DNA of 64,000 nt, taken from NCBI RefSeq assembly GCF_012927305.1, contig NZ_JABBGH010000002.1, positions 806,001-870,000 on the forward strand, written 5' to 3'. Positions within the stretch are counted from its first letter, which is position 1. Each line of letters begins with the position of its first letter. Source of the stretch: Hymenobacter polaris (GTDB lineage: Bacteria; Bacteroidota; Bacteroidia; Cytophagales; Hymenobacteraceae). Position numbers and translations under genes: made by a program. The notes beneath the pieces are model-generated. The model was not told the origin of the DNA and did not search any database. It worked only from the letters and a program-made list of their open reading frames with translations. Positions 52,416 to 60,998 of the stretch are shown in pieces.

Positions 52416-53549
52416 TTGGTCGAAAAAGTCATCACCCTCGAAAACGTCTCCCTGGTTGATTTCCTCGGGGCCGATAACCAGAATATCCGTCGCATTGCCG
52501 CCGCTTTTCCGGGCTCTAAAATTATATCCAGGGGTAATGAGATTAAGATTCAGGGCCCTACCGAAGTTATTTCGCGGGTCAATGACATCCTCTCCTCCCT
52601 CATCGAGCACTACCACCAGTACGGCCTCGTAACGGACCGCGACGTGAACCTGCACCTCTCGGCTACCTCCGAGGAAGCCGAAGGGCGGGTGCTGGCCGCC
52701 TCGCCCGACGTCATCTTGTTCGGCGCCAAGGGTGGCATTATTAAGGCCAAAACCCCTAACCAGCAGAAGCTGGTGGATGCCGTGCTCAAGCACGACCTCA
52801 CCTTTACCCTAGGCCCCGCCGGCACCGGCAAAACCTACATTTCGGTGGCGCTGGCCGTGCGGGCGCTTAAGAATAAGGAAGTTAAAAAAATCATCATTTC
52901 ACGCCCCGTGGTGGAGGCCGGCGAAAGCCTCGGCTTCCTGCCCGGCGACATGAAGGAGAAGGTAGACCCCTACCTGCGCCCCATCTACGACGCCCTGGAG
53001 GACATGATTCCGGCCGAGAAGCTGAAGTTTTATCAGGAAAACAAGATTATCGAAATCGCGCCCCTGGCCTACATGCGCGGCCGCACCCTCAACAACGCCT
53101 TCGTGCTGCTGGATGAGGCCCAGAACACCACGCCCTCGCAAATCAAGATGTTTCTGACCCGCATGGGCCCGAGCGCGAAGGTGATGGTGAACGGCGACCG
53201 CAGCCAGATTGACTTGCCCACCCGTCAGAAGTCGGGCCTAATGCAGGCGCTGGATATTCTGAAGAATATCCCCGGAATCGGCTACGTCGAGATGACGGCT
53301 GAAGACGTAGTGCGCCACCGCCTGGTGAAGGAGATTGTGCAAGCCTACGACAAGTTTGACGTGGCTGAGCAGCGCCGCGACGCCGAGCGCCAGCAGCGCC
53401 GCCGCGAGGGCAACGAGCAGCGCCCCTACGGCCGCGACGAGCGCCCCGAGCGCGGCAACAACAGCTACCGCGACCGCCGCCACCCCGACGACCGCGCCTA
53501 TGACCTGCCCGAAGCCGAGCTGCCCGTCAACCACGAGCAGGCGCTCTAG
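52416..53549 (+). CDS. phoH: PhoH-family ATPase
   Basis: RNA/nucleotide-binding P-loop ATPase, 377 residues. A KH-like N-terminal segment (NIRRIAAAFPGSKIISRGNEIKIQG) precedes the ATPase core with Walker A GPAGTGKT (133-140) and Walker B VLLDEAQN (Asp233-Glu234). The C-terminal 60 residues are a charged Arg/Glu/Asp-rich, probably disordered extension. The start is TTG 52416, giving MVEKVITLENVSLVDFLG, which matches the family's usual N-terminus; no ATG is available. A perfect terminator follows. Confidence 0.92.
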   Translation: MVEKVITLENVSLVDFLGADNQNIRRIAAAFPGSKIISRGNEIKIQGPTEVISRVNDILSSLIEHYHQYGLVTDRDVNLHLSATSEEAEGRVLAASPDVILFGAKGGIIKAKTPNQQKLVDAVLKHDLTFTLGPAGTGKTYISVALAVRALKNKEVKKIIISRPVVEAGESLGFLPGDMKEKVDPYLRPIYDALEDMIPAEKLKFYQENKIIEIAPLAYMRGRTLNNAFVLLDEAQNTTPSQIKMFLTRMGPSAKVMVNGDRSQIDLPTRQKSGLMQALDILKNIPGIGYVEMTAEDVVRHRLVKEIVQAYDKFDVAEQRRDAERQQRRREGNEQRPYGRDERPERGNNSYRDRRHPDDRAYDLPEAELPVNHEQAL

Positions 53550-53565
53550 GGTCCATTTTTACGTG

Positions 53566-53600
53566 AAAAGCCCCGGCCAACTCTGGCCGGGGCTTTTCTT
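53566..53600 (+). terminator. Terminator after phoH
   Basis: AAAAGCCCCGGCCA pairs perfectly with TGGCCGGGGCTTTT around a 4-base loop, followed by CTTT. Confidence 0.88.
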
Positions 53601-53620
53601 TGCCACTAGAATTAGTGCTT

Positions 53621-54058
53621 ATGACCACCGCCGAAAAAATAACCGACCTGCGCGACCTGGACGCGGCTTTCAGCATTCGCGAAAAAGTATTCGTGGAGGA
53701 GCAAGGCGTGCCGGCCGATGCTGAGTACGACGAGCACGACCGCGCCGCCACCACCCGCCACTACCTGGCGCGCTACCAGGGCCACCCGGCCGGGGCCGCC
53801 CGCTGGCGCCCCACCGCGGGCGGCGTCAAGCTGGAGCGCTTCGCCGTGCTGCCCGAGTTTCGGAACCTAGGGGTGGGCGAGGCGCTGGTGCACCAGGTGC
53901 TGGCCGACGTGCGCGCCGAAGCCCCCGACGCCGCCCAGGTGTACCTGCACGCCCAGCTGCGCGCCATACCGCTCTACGAGCGCACGGGTTTTGGCAAGGT
54001 GGGGGAGCTGTTCGAGGAGTGTGACATTCAGCACTATAAGATGGTGCTGGGGGCCTAG
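53621..54058 (+). CDS. GNAT-family N-acetyltransferase
   Basis: A 145-residue acetyltransferase. It has the N-terminal FSIREKVFVEEQGVP motif, the acceptor-loop EYDEHD, then the acetyl-CoA site FAVLPEFRNLGVGEALVHQVL (R/Q-x2-G-x-G/A), and the C-terminal YERTGFGKVG. The opening pattern resembles the ElaA/YjcF type. ATG 53621 starts right before the fold; the seven upstream codons lie in the terminator region. Substrate unknown. Confidence 0.87.
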   Translation: MTTAEKITDLRDLDAAFSIREKVFVEEQGVPADAEYDEHDRAATTRHYLARYQGHPAGAARWRPTAGGVKLERFAVLPEFRNLGVGEALVHQVLADVRAEAPDAAQVYLHAQLRAIPLYERTGFGKVGELFEECDIQHYKMVLGA

Positions 54059-54065
54059 GGCGCGC

Positions 54066-54410
54066 CTAGCGAGCCCGCTGAAACGGGCGAAACAGCAGCG
54101 GCGCGTCGGCTTTCACTACGGCGCCCATGCCGCCGTGGGCCGCAAAAAAGGCGCCGATGGCGGCTTCCAGGCCGGGCCGGTCGGTGAGGGCTACCGTGGC
54201 AAACACGTCTTGCGCAGCCAGGGCGGCCGGCAGCGCGCTCAGGCGGCAGCCGTCGATGCCGAGCGGGTGCTCAATATAGAGCGGGGTGCCGTCGCAAGCT
54301 TCGTGGTCGAACTGGTAGCGCCAGGCGTGGCCAAATTCGGCACGGTTGGCTTTTCGGTCGAGGCGGGAGGCGGTGAAGCCTAGGCTTTGCAAATACGCAT
54401 CGGTGAGCAT
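54066..54410 (-). CDS. Hypothetical cytosolic protein
   Basis: A 114-residue soluble protein, start ATG 54410. It has mixed alpha/beta character with a central FDHEACDGTPLYIEHPLG segment and a helical second half (GLEAAIGAFFAAHGGMG). It converges on the GNAT gene with 7 bases between stops. I do not recognise a family. A hairpin with a T-run lies in its leader. Confidence 0.55.
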   Translation of the reverse strand: MLTDAYLQSLGFTASRLDRKANRAEFGHAWRYQFDHEACDGTPLYIEHPLGIDGCRLSALPAALAAQDVFATVALTDRPGLEAAIGAFFAAHGGMGAVVKADAPLLFRPFQRAR

Positions 54411-54433
54411 AGCTAATAAAGCGAAAAAATGAG

Positions 54434-54461
54434 GCAAGGCTCCCCAGCCGGGAGTCCTTGC
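54434..54461 (-). promoter_or_regulatory. Hairpin with T-run in the leader of the hypothetical gene
   Basis: On the minus strand, GCAAGGACTCCC pairs with GGGAGCCTTGC (one unpaired base), then CTCATTTTTT, ending about 13 bases before the start codon of the 54410 gene. It could be an attenuator or a terminator of a short leader RNA; the sequence alone does not decide. Confidence 0.35.
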
Positions 54462-54735
54462 AAAAGGAAATAGGATTGACTAAGTGCCGCTGGCTGCCCT
54501 AGGGGGCTAATGCAGGTTGCCCGGTGGGCAACGGGCGGGGCAGGGCGGCGGCGACCAGCTAAGGCGCCTAAAATCCCTTGATTTTCAAGGGGTAATTCTG
54601 TATACGGCCAGGGTAAGCGGGCGGGCATAAAGCGGCCGCTTTTCTTTCGGAAGCGCGCGGCGGCGCCCGCGCCAAGTGGTCCGGTTGGTGGGCTTGGCCG
54701 GCGGGCGGCGGCCGAGCGGGCGGGGTGTTGTACCT
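54462..54735. other. Divergent intergenic region upstream of comEC
   Basis: Most of the 325-base gap between 54410 and 54736. Besides the hairpin above it holds a second small hairpin at 54575-54591 (CCCTTGA-TTT-TCAAGGG). No promoter box or gene could be identified. Confidence 0.4.
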
Positions 54736-57060
54736 ATGCGGTTTAAACCCTGCCGCCAGCTTATGTTGCCTTGGTCTATCGCCCCTTTTTTGCGCCTGGC
54801 CGCGGCCTTCATGCTGGGGGTGGCGGGCTACCTCTACCTGGGGCAAGGCTGGGCGGGCAGCGCCGCGCCCTGGGCCCTAGGGCTGGTGGGGCTCTACGTA
54901 CTGGCTTGGTTCTACAGCCAGCGCCAGCGCGGGCCCGCCGCCACCGATGCCGTGGGGCTGCTGGGCTTGGTGGCCGTGGCCGCCCTAGGGTTTGCCCGCA
55001 CCCAGGCCAGTACCGAAAGCCGCCGCCCCGACCATATCGGCCACGTGGTGCCGCGCATCGAATACTACCGCGCCGTGGTGGACGAGGCGCCCGTGGTGCG
55101 GCCCGCTACCTTCGCCACCACCCTGCGCGTAACGGCCGTGCGGGTGGCCGGGCGCTGGCAAGAGGCCACCGGCGGCGTGCGCATCAGCGTGCCGCGCTAC
55201 GAGCCGGGCGCCGCCGTGCCCGCCCCGCACTACGGCGAGCAGTGGCTGGTGCGCGGCACCCCCGAGGCCAGCCGCGGCCCCGCCAATCCCGGTGAGTTCG
55301 ACTACCGCCAGTATTTACGGTATCACCAAATTTACTTTTCGCAGTTCGTGCACCCCGGCCAGTACCAGGTGCTGGGCTACGCGCCCCGCAGCCTGCTGGT
55401 GGCCGCCAGCCAGCGCGCCGCCGGGCAGCTCGACAGCGTATTTCGGCGCTACGTGCCCGGCCGCCGCGAGTACGCCATTGGCACGGCGCTGGTGCTGGGC
55501 TTCAAGGACGACATTGACAAGGGCACGCGCCAGGCGTATGCCGACACCGGCACCACGCACATCATGGCCGTGAGTGGGTTGCAGGTGGGGCTGCTGTTTG
55601 CGGCCTTGCAGTGGCTGCTGGCGCGGGTGCCCCTAGGGGGCTCGGTGGCGCGGCGGCGCCTGCTCACGGCGGGGCTGGGCCTGGGGCTGATATGGAGCTA
55701 CGCGCTGCTCACGGGCCTGTCGGCCTCGGTGCTGCGGGCCACGGTCATGTTCACGCTAGTTATTATTGGCCAGGCGTTTGAGCGGCAAAGCAACAGCTTA
55801 AACACGCTGTGCGCGGCGGCCTTTCTGCTGCTGCTCTACAACCCCTATTTGCTGTGCGATGTGGGCTTTCAGCTCTCCTTTGGGGCGGTGCTGAGCATCA
55901 TTTACGGGCAGCCCCGGTTGGCCCGGCTGCTCGATGCCCGCTCTTTTTTCCTGGAAAGGCGCCGCAGCTACCAGCCCCATTGGGTGCAAAAAAGCTGGGG
56001 CGCCGCCGCCACCCTGGCCGATGCCGCCTGGCAGCTCACGGTGCTTTCGCTGGCAGCGCAGGTGGTTACGTTTCCGCTGGGGCTGTATTATTTCCACCAG
56101 TTTCCGCTCAGCTTTCTGCTGTCCAACCTTTTTGCGGTGCCCATTTCCAGCCTGGCCGTGTACGTGGGCGTGGCGCTACTGGCCGTCAAGGGCTTGGTGG
56201 CGCTGCTGGCCCTAGGGCTGCCCGCGCTGGCCCCCTGGCTCGACTACCTACCGCGCGCCGGGGGCTGGGTATTTGAAAAGCTGATTTGGCTGTTCAACGA
56301 ATACATTTTTTGGGTGGGCCGCCTGCTGCCGGGCGCGGTAGTAGGCGGCGTGCACCTCAGCCAGGGGCAAACGCTGCTCATTTACCTGCTCATCGGGTCG
56401 ATGGTAGCGTTTGTAGCGAGCCGGCGCCTGGCGTGGGCGGGCGCGGCGGTGGCTGTGCTGGCCGCCTACAGCGGCAGCCGGGTGGCCGAGGCGCGGGCCG
56501 TAGCGCCCCGGCGCGAGCTGGTCGTGTACAGCATTCCGCACCGCTCGGTGCTAGGCTTCTGGCAAGGCGCGGCCCCCGAGTTTGTGACCCTCGACTCGCT
56601 GCCCCTCTCCGAAACCGAGCGCACCTACCGCCTGCTGCCCAGCTTGATACAGCGCCGCACGCCGCGGGCCCGCTACTGCGTGGGCTGGCGCGGCAGCCAG
56701 GTGCCCGCTAGGGCCGTGGCCCCGCCCGACAGTGCCGAGGCCGCCCGCCGCTACCCGCCCGCGCCGCTGGTGCTGGCCCGCTGGCACGGCCTGCGCGTGG
56801 CGGTGGTTAGCGGCACGCTGCGGCGCCTGGCCGGTGCTGCCGCCTACCCGGCCGATGTGGTGGTGCTGCGCCGCAACGCCTACCTGCCCCCCGGTGCGCT
56901 GGCCGCGCATTTCGGCCCTAGGGCCCAGGTGGTGTTCGACGCGTCGTGCCAGCGCTGGTACGTGGCGCGGCAAGATTCCACCCTGCGCGCGGCTGGCTTT
57001 CGCCCCTGGGACGTGAGCAGGCGCGGCGCCTACGTGCGGGCGCTGCCGGCCGGGCAGTAG
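54736..57060 (+). CDS. comEC: ComEC/Rec2-family competence membrane protein
   Basis: Channel protein for DNA uptake, 774 residues from ATG 54736. The N-terminal membrane and DUF4131/OB-type region extends to about 215. The competence domain follows, with GFKDDIDKGTRQAYADTGTTHIMAVSGLQVGLLF and about eight more helices. The C-terminal 170 residues correspond to the metallo-beta-lactamase-like region but lack the HxHxDH metal site (only isolated His residues are present), so no nuclease activity is expected. This reduced form is common in Bacteroidota. Other competence genes are not in the window. Confidence 0.88.
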   Translation: MRFKPCRQLMLPWSIAPFLRLAAAFMLGVAGYLYLGQGWAGSAAPWALGLVGLYVLAWFYSQRQRGPAATDAVGLLGLVAVAALGFARTQASTESRRPDHIGHVVPRIEYYRAVVDEAPVVRPATFATTLRVTAVRVAGRWQEATGGVRISVPRYEPGAAVPAPHYGEQWLVRGTPEASRGPANPGEFDYRQYLRYHQIYFSQFVHPGQYQVLGYAPRSLLVAASQRAAGQLDSVFRRYVPGRREYAIGTALVLGFKDDIDKGTRQAYADTGTTHIMAVSGLQVGLLFAALQWLLARVPLGGSVARRRLLTAGLGLGLIWSYALLTGLSASVLRATVMFTLVIIGQAFERQSNSLNTLCAAAFLLLLYNPYLLCDVGFQLSFGAVLSIIYGQPRLARLLDARSFFLERRRSYQPHWVQKSWGAAATLADAAWQLTVLSLAAQVVTFPLGLYYFHQFPLSFLLSNLFAVPISSLAVYVGVALLAVKGLVALLALGLPALAPWLDYLPRAGGWVFEKLIWLFNEYIFWVGRLLPGAVVGGVHLSQGQTLLIYLLIGSMVAFVASRRLAWAGAAVAVLAAYSGSRVAEARAVAPRRELVVYSIPHRSVLGFWQGAAPEFVTLDSLPLSETERTYRLLPSLIQRRTPRARYCVGWRGSQVPARAVAPPDSAEAARRYPPAPLVLARWHGLRVAVVSGTLRRLAGAAAYPADVVVLRRNAYLPPGALAAHFGPRAQVVFDASCQRWYVARQDSTLRAAGFRPWDVSRRGAYVRALPAGQ

Positions 57061-57245
57061 GGCCCCTAGGGCACTGGGGCATCATTTTTGCGCCGCTACC
57101 CAAACGCCGAACGGGCTACTTATTCTAGCTGCCAAACTGTAGTAAGCTCCGCCTTAACGCGAATCCCGATTGTTTGGACTAGTATTGTCGGGCTAGGCCG
57201 GGGTTTCCAACCCGGCGGCCGCCTTTTGCCGTACCTTATTGTGTT

Positions 57246-58052
57246 ATGACCGACTCTATCACTCCGGAACTGGCTACGCTACGCTTTCTGCAATACGAAA
57301 CGCACGACCGGCTGGCCTACATTACCCTCAACCGCCCGGCTAAGCGCAACGCGCTGAGCGCCAATGTGGTGACTGAGCTAAAGAAAGCATTTGAGCAGGC
57401 CGAAGCCGACGACCACATAAAGGTTATTGTGCTGCGCGCTACCGGCGACGTCTTCTGCGCCGGCGCCGACCTGAAGTACCTGCAGGAGCTGCAGGAGAAC
57501 ACGTATCAGGAAAACCTGGCCGACAGCACGCACCTCATGCAGCTGTTTTACCAGATTTACACCCTCAAGAAAATCGTGATTGGGCAGGTGCAGGGCCACG
57601 CCCTAGCCGGTGGCTGCGGCCTGGCTACCCTCTGCGACTTCACCTTTGCCGTGCCCGAAGCCAAGTTTGGCTACACCGAGGTGAAAATCGGCTTTTTGCC
57701 CGCCATCGTGAGCGTGTTTTTGGTGCGGCGCCTGGGCGAGTCGCGCGCCAAGCAGCTGCTGCTGAGCGGCGATACCATCACGGCCCAGCAGGCGCTGGAG
57801 TACGGGCTGGTGACGTTTCTGGTTGAGCGCGAGGCGCTGGCCGACACCGTGCGCGACTACGCCCTGCGCCTGGCCCGCGAAAACTCGGGCCACAGCATGG
57901 AGCTAACCAAGGAGCTACTGGCCCACCTGCCCGAAATGGGCCTGGAGGAAGGCCTGCGCTACGCCGCCCAGCGCAACGCCGACGCCCGCGCCTCGGCCGA
58001 TAGCCGGCGCGGCATCGAAGCCTTCCTAAACAAGGAGCCGATTGAATGGTAG
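57246..58052 (+). CDS. Enoyl-CoA hydratase/isomerase (crotonase family)
   Basis: A 268-residue crotonase-fold enzyme. The oxyanion-hole segments are FCAGADLKYLQEL and GHALAGGCGLATLCDFTFA; the active-site region FGYTEVKIGFLPAIVS carries the Glu expected for hydratases. The C-terminus is typical (RGIEAFLNKEPIEW). It most resembles methylglutaconyl-CoA hydratase-type members used in leucine breakdown, but this is a family-level guess. It stands alone between comEC and a palindromic hairpin. Confidence 0.88.
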   Translation: MTDSITPELATLRFLQYETHDRLAYITLNRPAKRNALSANVVTELKKAFEQAEADDHIKVIVLRATGDVFCAGADLKYLQELQENTYQENLADSTHLMQLFYQIYTLKKIVIGQVQGHALAGGCGLATLCDFTFAVPEAKFGYTEVKIGFLPAIVSVFLVRRLGESRAKQLLLSGDTITAQQALEYGLVTFLVEREALADTVRDYALRLARENSGHSMELTKELLAHLPEMGLEEGLRYAAQRNADARASADSRRGIEAFLNKEPIEW

Positions 58053-58069
58053 TTTCACTTAGTTGTTAG

Positions 58070-58104
58070 CTATTGGCTGCTGACTATTAGCTAACAGCCA
58101 ATAG
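58070..58104. repeat. Small inverted repeat after the enoyl-CoA hydratase gene
   Basis: CTATTGGCTG and CAGCCAATAG are perfect inverted repeats around a 15-base centre. No T-run follows, so it is not a clear terminator. Confidence 0.6.
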
Positions 58105-58129
58105 ACCTGTCCCCAAACAAGAAAAATTG

Positions 58130-58246
58130 AAAAGAGCGTCATGCTGAGCTTGCCGAAGCATCTCTACCAGGTAACTAACTCCTGACGTTAGGATTATACT
58201 ACCGCGGGAGAGATGCTTCGGCAAGCTCAGCATGACGCTCTTTTTT
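58130..58246. repeat. GTCATGCTGAGC-family palindromic hairpin upstream of crtZ
   Basis: Arms AAAGAGCGTCATGCTGAGC and GCTCAGCATGACGCTCTTT, with perfect inner arms to the central TCTCT/AGAGA. The centre is about 35 bases. Weakly complementary flanks continue outward. Confidence 0.9.
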
Positions 58247-58291
58247 GGAAAGTTTAATTTGGGAACAAATTTAATAGCTAAAAGCCTAGTA

Positions 58292-58771
58292 ATGACCCAT
58301 CTGCTCATCGCCTGCGCTACCTTCGCCTTCATGGAATTCTGGGCGTGGTTCATGCACAAGTACGTGCAGCACGGGCCGCTGTGGGTGCTGCACCGCTCGC
58401 ACCACGTGCGGCCTAGCCCTAGGCCCTTCGAGCGCAACGACTGGTTTTTTGTGATTTACGGGGCTATTTCGGCCGCGCTGTTCGTGACGGGGGAGGGCGG
58501 GAGCCGGTGGTGGTTTTGGGTGGGGGTGGGCATTGCGGCCTACGGCTGCGTTTATTTTTTCGTGCACGACGGGCTCATCCACGGCCGCCTGCCGTTCTGG
58601 AAAAAAACCGATAGCGTGTACTTGCGGGCCCTCAATATGGCCCACAAAATGCACCATAAAACGCAGGGGCGCGACCACTCGCAGGAGTTCGGGTTGTTGT
58701 GGGTGTCGCCCAAGTACTTACGCCTGGCGCGCGAGCAGGCCGCGCGCCGCGCCGGCCCGGCGGAGGCCTAA
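58292..58771 (+). CDS. crtZ: Beta-carotene hydroxylase (CrtZ type)
   Basis: Di-iron membrane hydroxylase that adds 3-hydroxyl groups to beta-ionone rings, making zeaxanthin-type carotenoids. The 159-residue protein shows the four histidine clusters of the family: HKYVQH, HRSHH, HDGLIH and HKMHH, within four helices. ATG 58292 is chosen because it begins the first helix. It is the first gene of the carotenoid block and is separated from the upstream gene by a hairpin repeat. Confidence 0.92.
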   Translation: MTHLLIACATFAFMEFWAWFMHKYVQHGPLWVLHRSHHVRPSPRPFERNDWFFVIYGAISAALFVTGEGGSRWWFWVGVGIAAYGCVYFFVHDGLIHGRLPFWKKTDSVYLRALNMAHKMHHKTQGRDHSQEFGLLWVSPKYLRLAREQAARRAGPAEA

Positions 58772-58906
58772 ACTATTTGGCGCCTTTTTGAATTAGTAGG
58801 TTAGTATTACTAGCCTTACCTTAGCTATTTCTTCGCTATACTATTCAATCTGAAGTGGTTCGCTTTCGGGCGAAACGCTTGGCCTTACCCTTCTGCAATT
58901 ACTATC

Positions 58907-59821
58907 GTGGCCCGTTATTCTATCAGCGATTTGGAGCAGCTTTCCGGCGTGAAGGCGCACACCATCCGCATCTGGGAGCAGCGGTATAACCTGCTGCACC
59001 CCACGCGCACCCTTACCAACATCCGTACTTACGGTGAGGCCGACCTGCGCCGCTTGCTGAACGTGGCTACGCTCTGCGGGCGAGGCCAGCGCATCTCGCA
59101 AGTAGTACGCCTTAGCCCCGAGGAGTGCCAGACGGCCGCCCTCGCCCTGTGCAACGAGGTGAAGCCCGCCGACGGCCCCCGCCTCAACGCCCTGCAAACC
59201 GCGGCCCTCGACCTCAACGAGGTGCGGCTGCACGGTATTCTGGACACGGCCATCGACGAGCTAGGACCCGAGGAAGCGCTGCTGCGCCTGGGCTATCCGC
59301 TGCTGCAGCGCCTGAGCGTATCGTGGCGCGAGGGCTCGCTGAGCGGCGCTCAGGAGCGCCTGGTGGCCCAGCTGCTGCGCCAGGAGTTGCTGGCCGCTAC
59401 CGACGCGCTGCCCCTAGGGGCCGCCCCGGCCGATGCCCCGCGTTGGCTGCTGTTTCTGCCCGAGGGCGAGTGGCACGAGCTAGCGCTGCTGTTTATGAAC
59501 TACGCCCTGCGCGCCCGCGGCCAGCAGGTGCTGTACCTGGGCCCCAACCTGCCGCTGGCCGACGTGGTGGCCGCCGCCCGCGCCTTCCGGCCCACAGCCC
59601 TGGCCACGGTGCTCACCACCGTGCCGCCGCGCGGGCAGGTGGCGGCGTTTGCCCGCGAGCTGCGCCAGCAGTATAGCGAGGGCTCGCTGGTGCTGTTTGG
59701 TACGCTGGCCGTGCAGGCTACCGGGCTGCCCGAAGGCGTGCTGCCGCTGGCGTGCCTGCACGAATTTCGGGATTTAATTCCGTTTGTGAATCAGGAGCTT
59801 GAGACGAGTGTGGCCGAATAA
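58907..59821 (+). CDS. MerR-family regulator with degenerate CarH/B12-type sensory region
   Basis: A 304-residue regulator starting at GTG 58907. It has a MerR helix-turn-helix (about 3-70, YSISDLEQLSGVKAHTIRIWEQRYNLL), a helical bundle (about 90-170) and a Rossmann-like domain (about 178-295). The order matches CarH, the light-sensing repressor of carotenoid genes. Aligned to Thermus CarH, Trp131 is kept (Trp140) but His132 and the His of the EH pair are both Arg (Arg141; Glu150-Arg151). The cobalamin-binding DxHxxG appears as EWHELA, retaining His190. It lies between crtZ and the ECF sigma gene. Confidence 0.85.
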   Translation: MARYSISDLEQLSGVKAHTIRIWEQRYNLLHPTRTLTNIRTYGEADLRRLLNVATLCGRGQRISQVVRLSPEECQTAALALCNEVKPADGPRLNALQTAALDLNEVRLHGILDTAIDELGPEEALLRLGYPLLQRLSVSWREGSLSGAQERLVAQLLRQELLAATDALPLGAAPADAPRWLLFLPEGEWHELALLFMNYALRARGQQVLYLGPNLPLADVVAAARAFRPTALATVLTTVPPRGQVAAFARELRQQYSEGSLVLFGTLAVQATGLPEGVLPLACLHEFRDLIPFVNQELETSVAE

Positions 59822-59938
59822 GCGGGGCGAAGTTGACCACCGGGGAGGGTTTGCACGTAAAGGCTTCGGCCTGCGATAGTTGAAGCACGGAGGTCTAAAA
59901 AAACAAGCGTGGGTGAGCCGGATTCGAGTAGGCACATC

Positions 59939-59946
59939 TATCTTTG
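59939..59946 (+). promoter_or_regulatory. Candidate -7 promoter box TATCTTTG before the ECF sigma gene
   Basis: Exact match to the Bacteroidota -7 consensus, 31 bases before the ATG at 59978. No clear -33 TTG. Confidence 0.5.
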
Positions 59947-59977
59947 TTTAAGATTCTGCCACGAACCCTTCAACAGT

Positions 59978-60529
59978 ATGACTTCTCTGGAATTCACTTC
60001 CCAAGTGCAGAAAATATCTTCCTCGCTGCGCCCCGTAGCGATGAACCTCACCCGCGACGCCGACGATGCCAAGGACCTTGTGCAGGAGACTTTGCTGAAG
60101 GCGCTGCTTAACAAAGACAAGTTTAAGGCTGGGACGAACTTGAAGGCATGGTTGTATACCATCATGCGCAACACGTTCATCAACAACTACAACAAGATTA
60201 CCAAGCGCAGCTCGAACATTGATTCGACCGAGTATTTCCAGTACTTCAACACCGACGAGAACTACATCACTCACAACGGCGCTACTACCGATTTTGTGGT
60301 GCGCGACATCAACGAGGCTATTGCCAGCCTGGGCAGCGACTACCGCACGCCGTTCATGATGTACTACATCGGCTATAAGTACTTGGAAATTGCCGAGAAG
60401 CTGCAAATTCCGATTGGCACGGTGAAGAACCGCATCCACATCGCCCGCAAAGACCTCAAGGCCGCGCTGCACGTGTATGCTCCCGCCGGCGCCAGCCGCG
60501 CCAGTACTACCGAAGAAGCTGAAGACTAA
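59978..60529 (+). CDS. ECF-type RNA polymerase sigma factor
   Basis: A 183-residue sigma-70 family protein of the extracytoplasmic-function group. Region 2 spans LTRDADDAKDLVQETLLKAL to LKAWLYTIMRNTFINNYNK. Region 4 carries YRTPFMMYYIGYKYLEIAEKLQIPIGTVKNRIHIARKDLKAAL, with its helix-turn-helix. The linker is acidic and Asn-rich (about 85-115). ATG 59978 is preferred to an earlier in-frame start in the leader. No anti-sigma gene adjoins. Its position between the CarH-like regulator and crtI suggests it controls the carotenoid genes. Confidence 0.92.
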   Translation: MTSLEFTSQVQKISSSLRPVAMNLTRDADDAKDLVQETLLKALLNKDKFKAGTNLKAWLYTIMRNTFINNYNKITKRSSNIDSTEYFQYFNTDENYITHNGATTDFVVRDINEAIASLGSDYRTPFMMYYIGYKYLEIAEKLQIPIGTVKNRIHIARKDLKAALHVYAPAGASRASTTEEAED

Positions 60530-60548
60530 GCAACTGCATTTGCTACTA

Positions 60549-60582
60549 AGGCCCGCCGCTACTGCTAGCGGCGGGCCTTTTT
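60549..60582 (+). terminator. Terminator after the ECF sigma gene
   Basis: A perfect 13-bp stem (AGGCCCGCCGCTA / TAGCGGCGGGCCT), 4-base loop, then TTTT. Confidence 0.88.
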
Positions 60583-60649
60583 GCGTAGGTGGCCCCTAGG
60601 CTGGGCTGGAAAAGCACTTATCAGCTGAGTAGTGAATCATAGTAGTGGT

Positions 60650-60807
60650 AGTGAGTCATAAGCCAACAGGTAATTGAAAAAGGCGGTCATGCTGAGCGAA
60701 GTCGAAGCATCTCTACCGCTTCGTCCGGGGCGGGACCGCCAGCCAAGATGCTTCGGTAGGCTCAGCATGACCGCCTTTTTCAATTACCTGTTGGCTTATG
60801 ACTCACT
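60650..60807. repeat. Long-armed palindromic hairpin (158 bases) upstream of crtI
   Basis: Perfect 48-base arms starting AGTGAGTCATAAGCCAACAG, followed by GTAATTGAAAAAGGCGGTCATGCTGAGC in two parts. Compared with the copy at 35366 the arms differ at about seven positions plus an indel, each mirrored in the other arm. A further partial duplicate of the outermost arm (TCAGCTGAGTAGTGAATCAT) lies upstream. Confidence 0.9.
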
Positions 60808-60998
60808 GCTTAGCTGATACACTAAATTTATATGGGTTGTAAATGACTAATATTCAATAAATTGATAAGCAAGAAATGGCCTTGGCTGGATTTCGCGGCT
60901 TGGCGCAGAAACCTCGCGTTTGGGTTAGCCAGTATAGAAGGAGCCAGTGGCAGCCAGCGGGCGTAGCTTGCGATATATTCTTCTTTTCCTAGTTTCTT

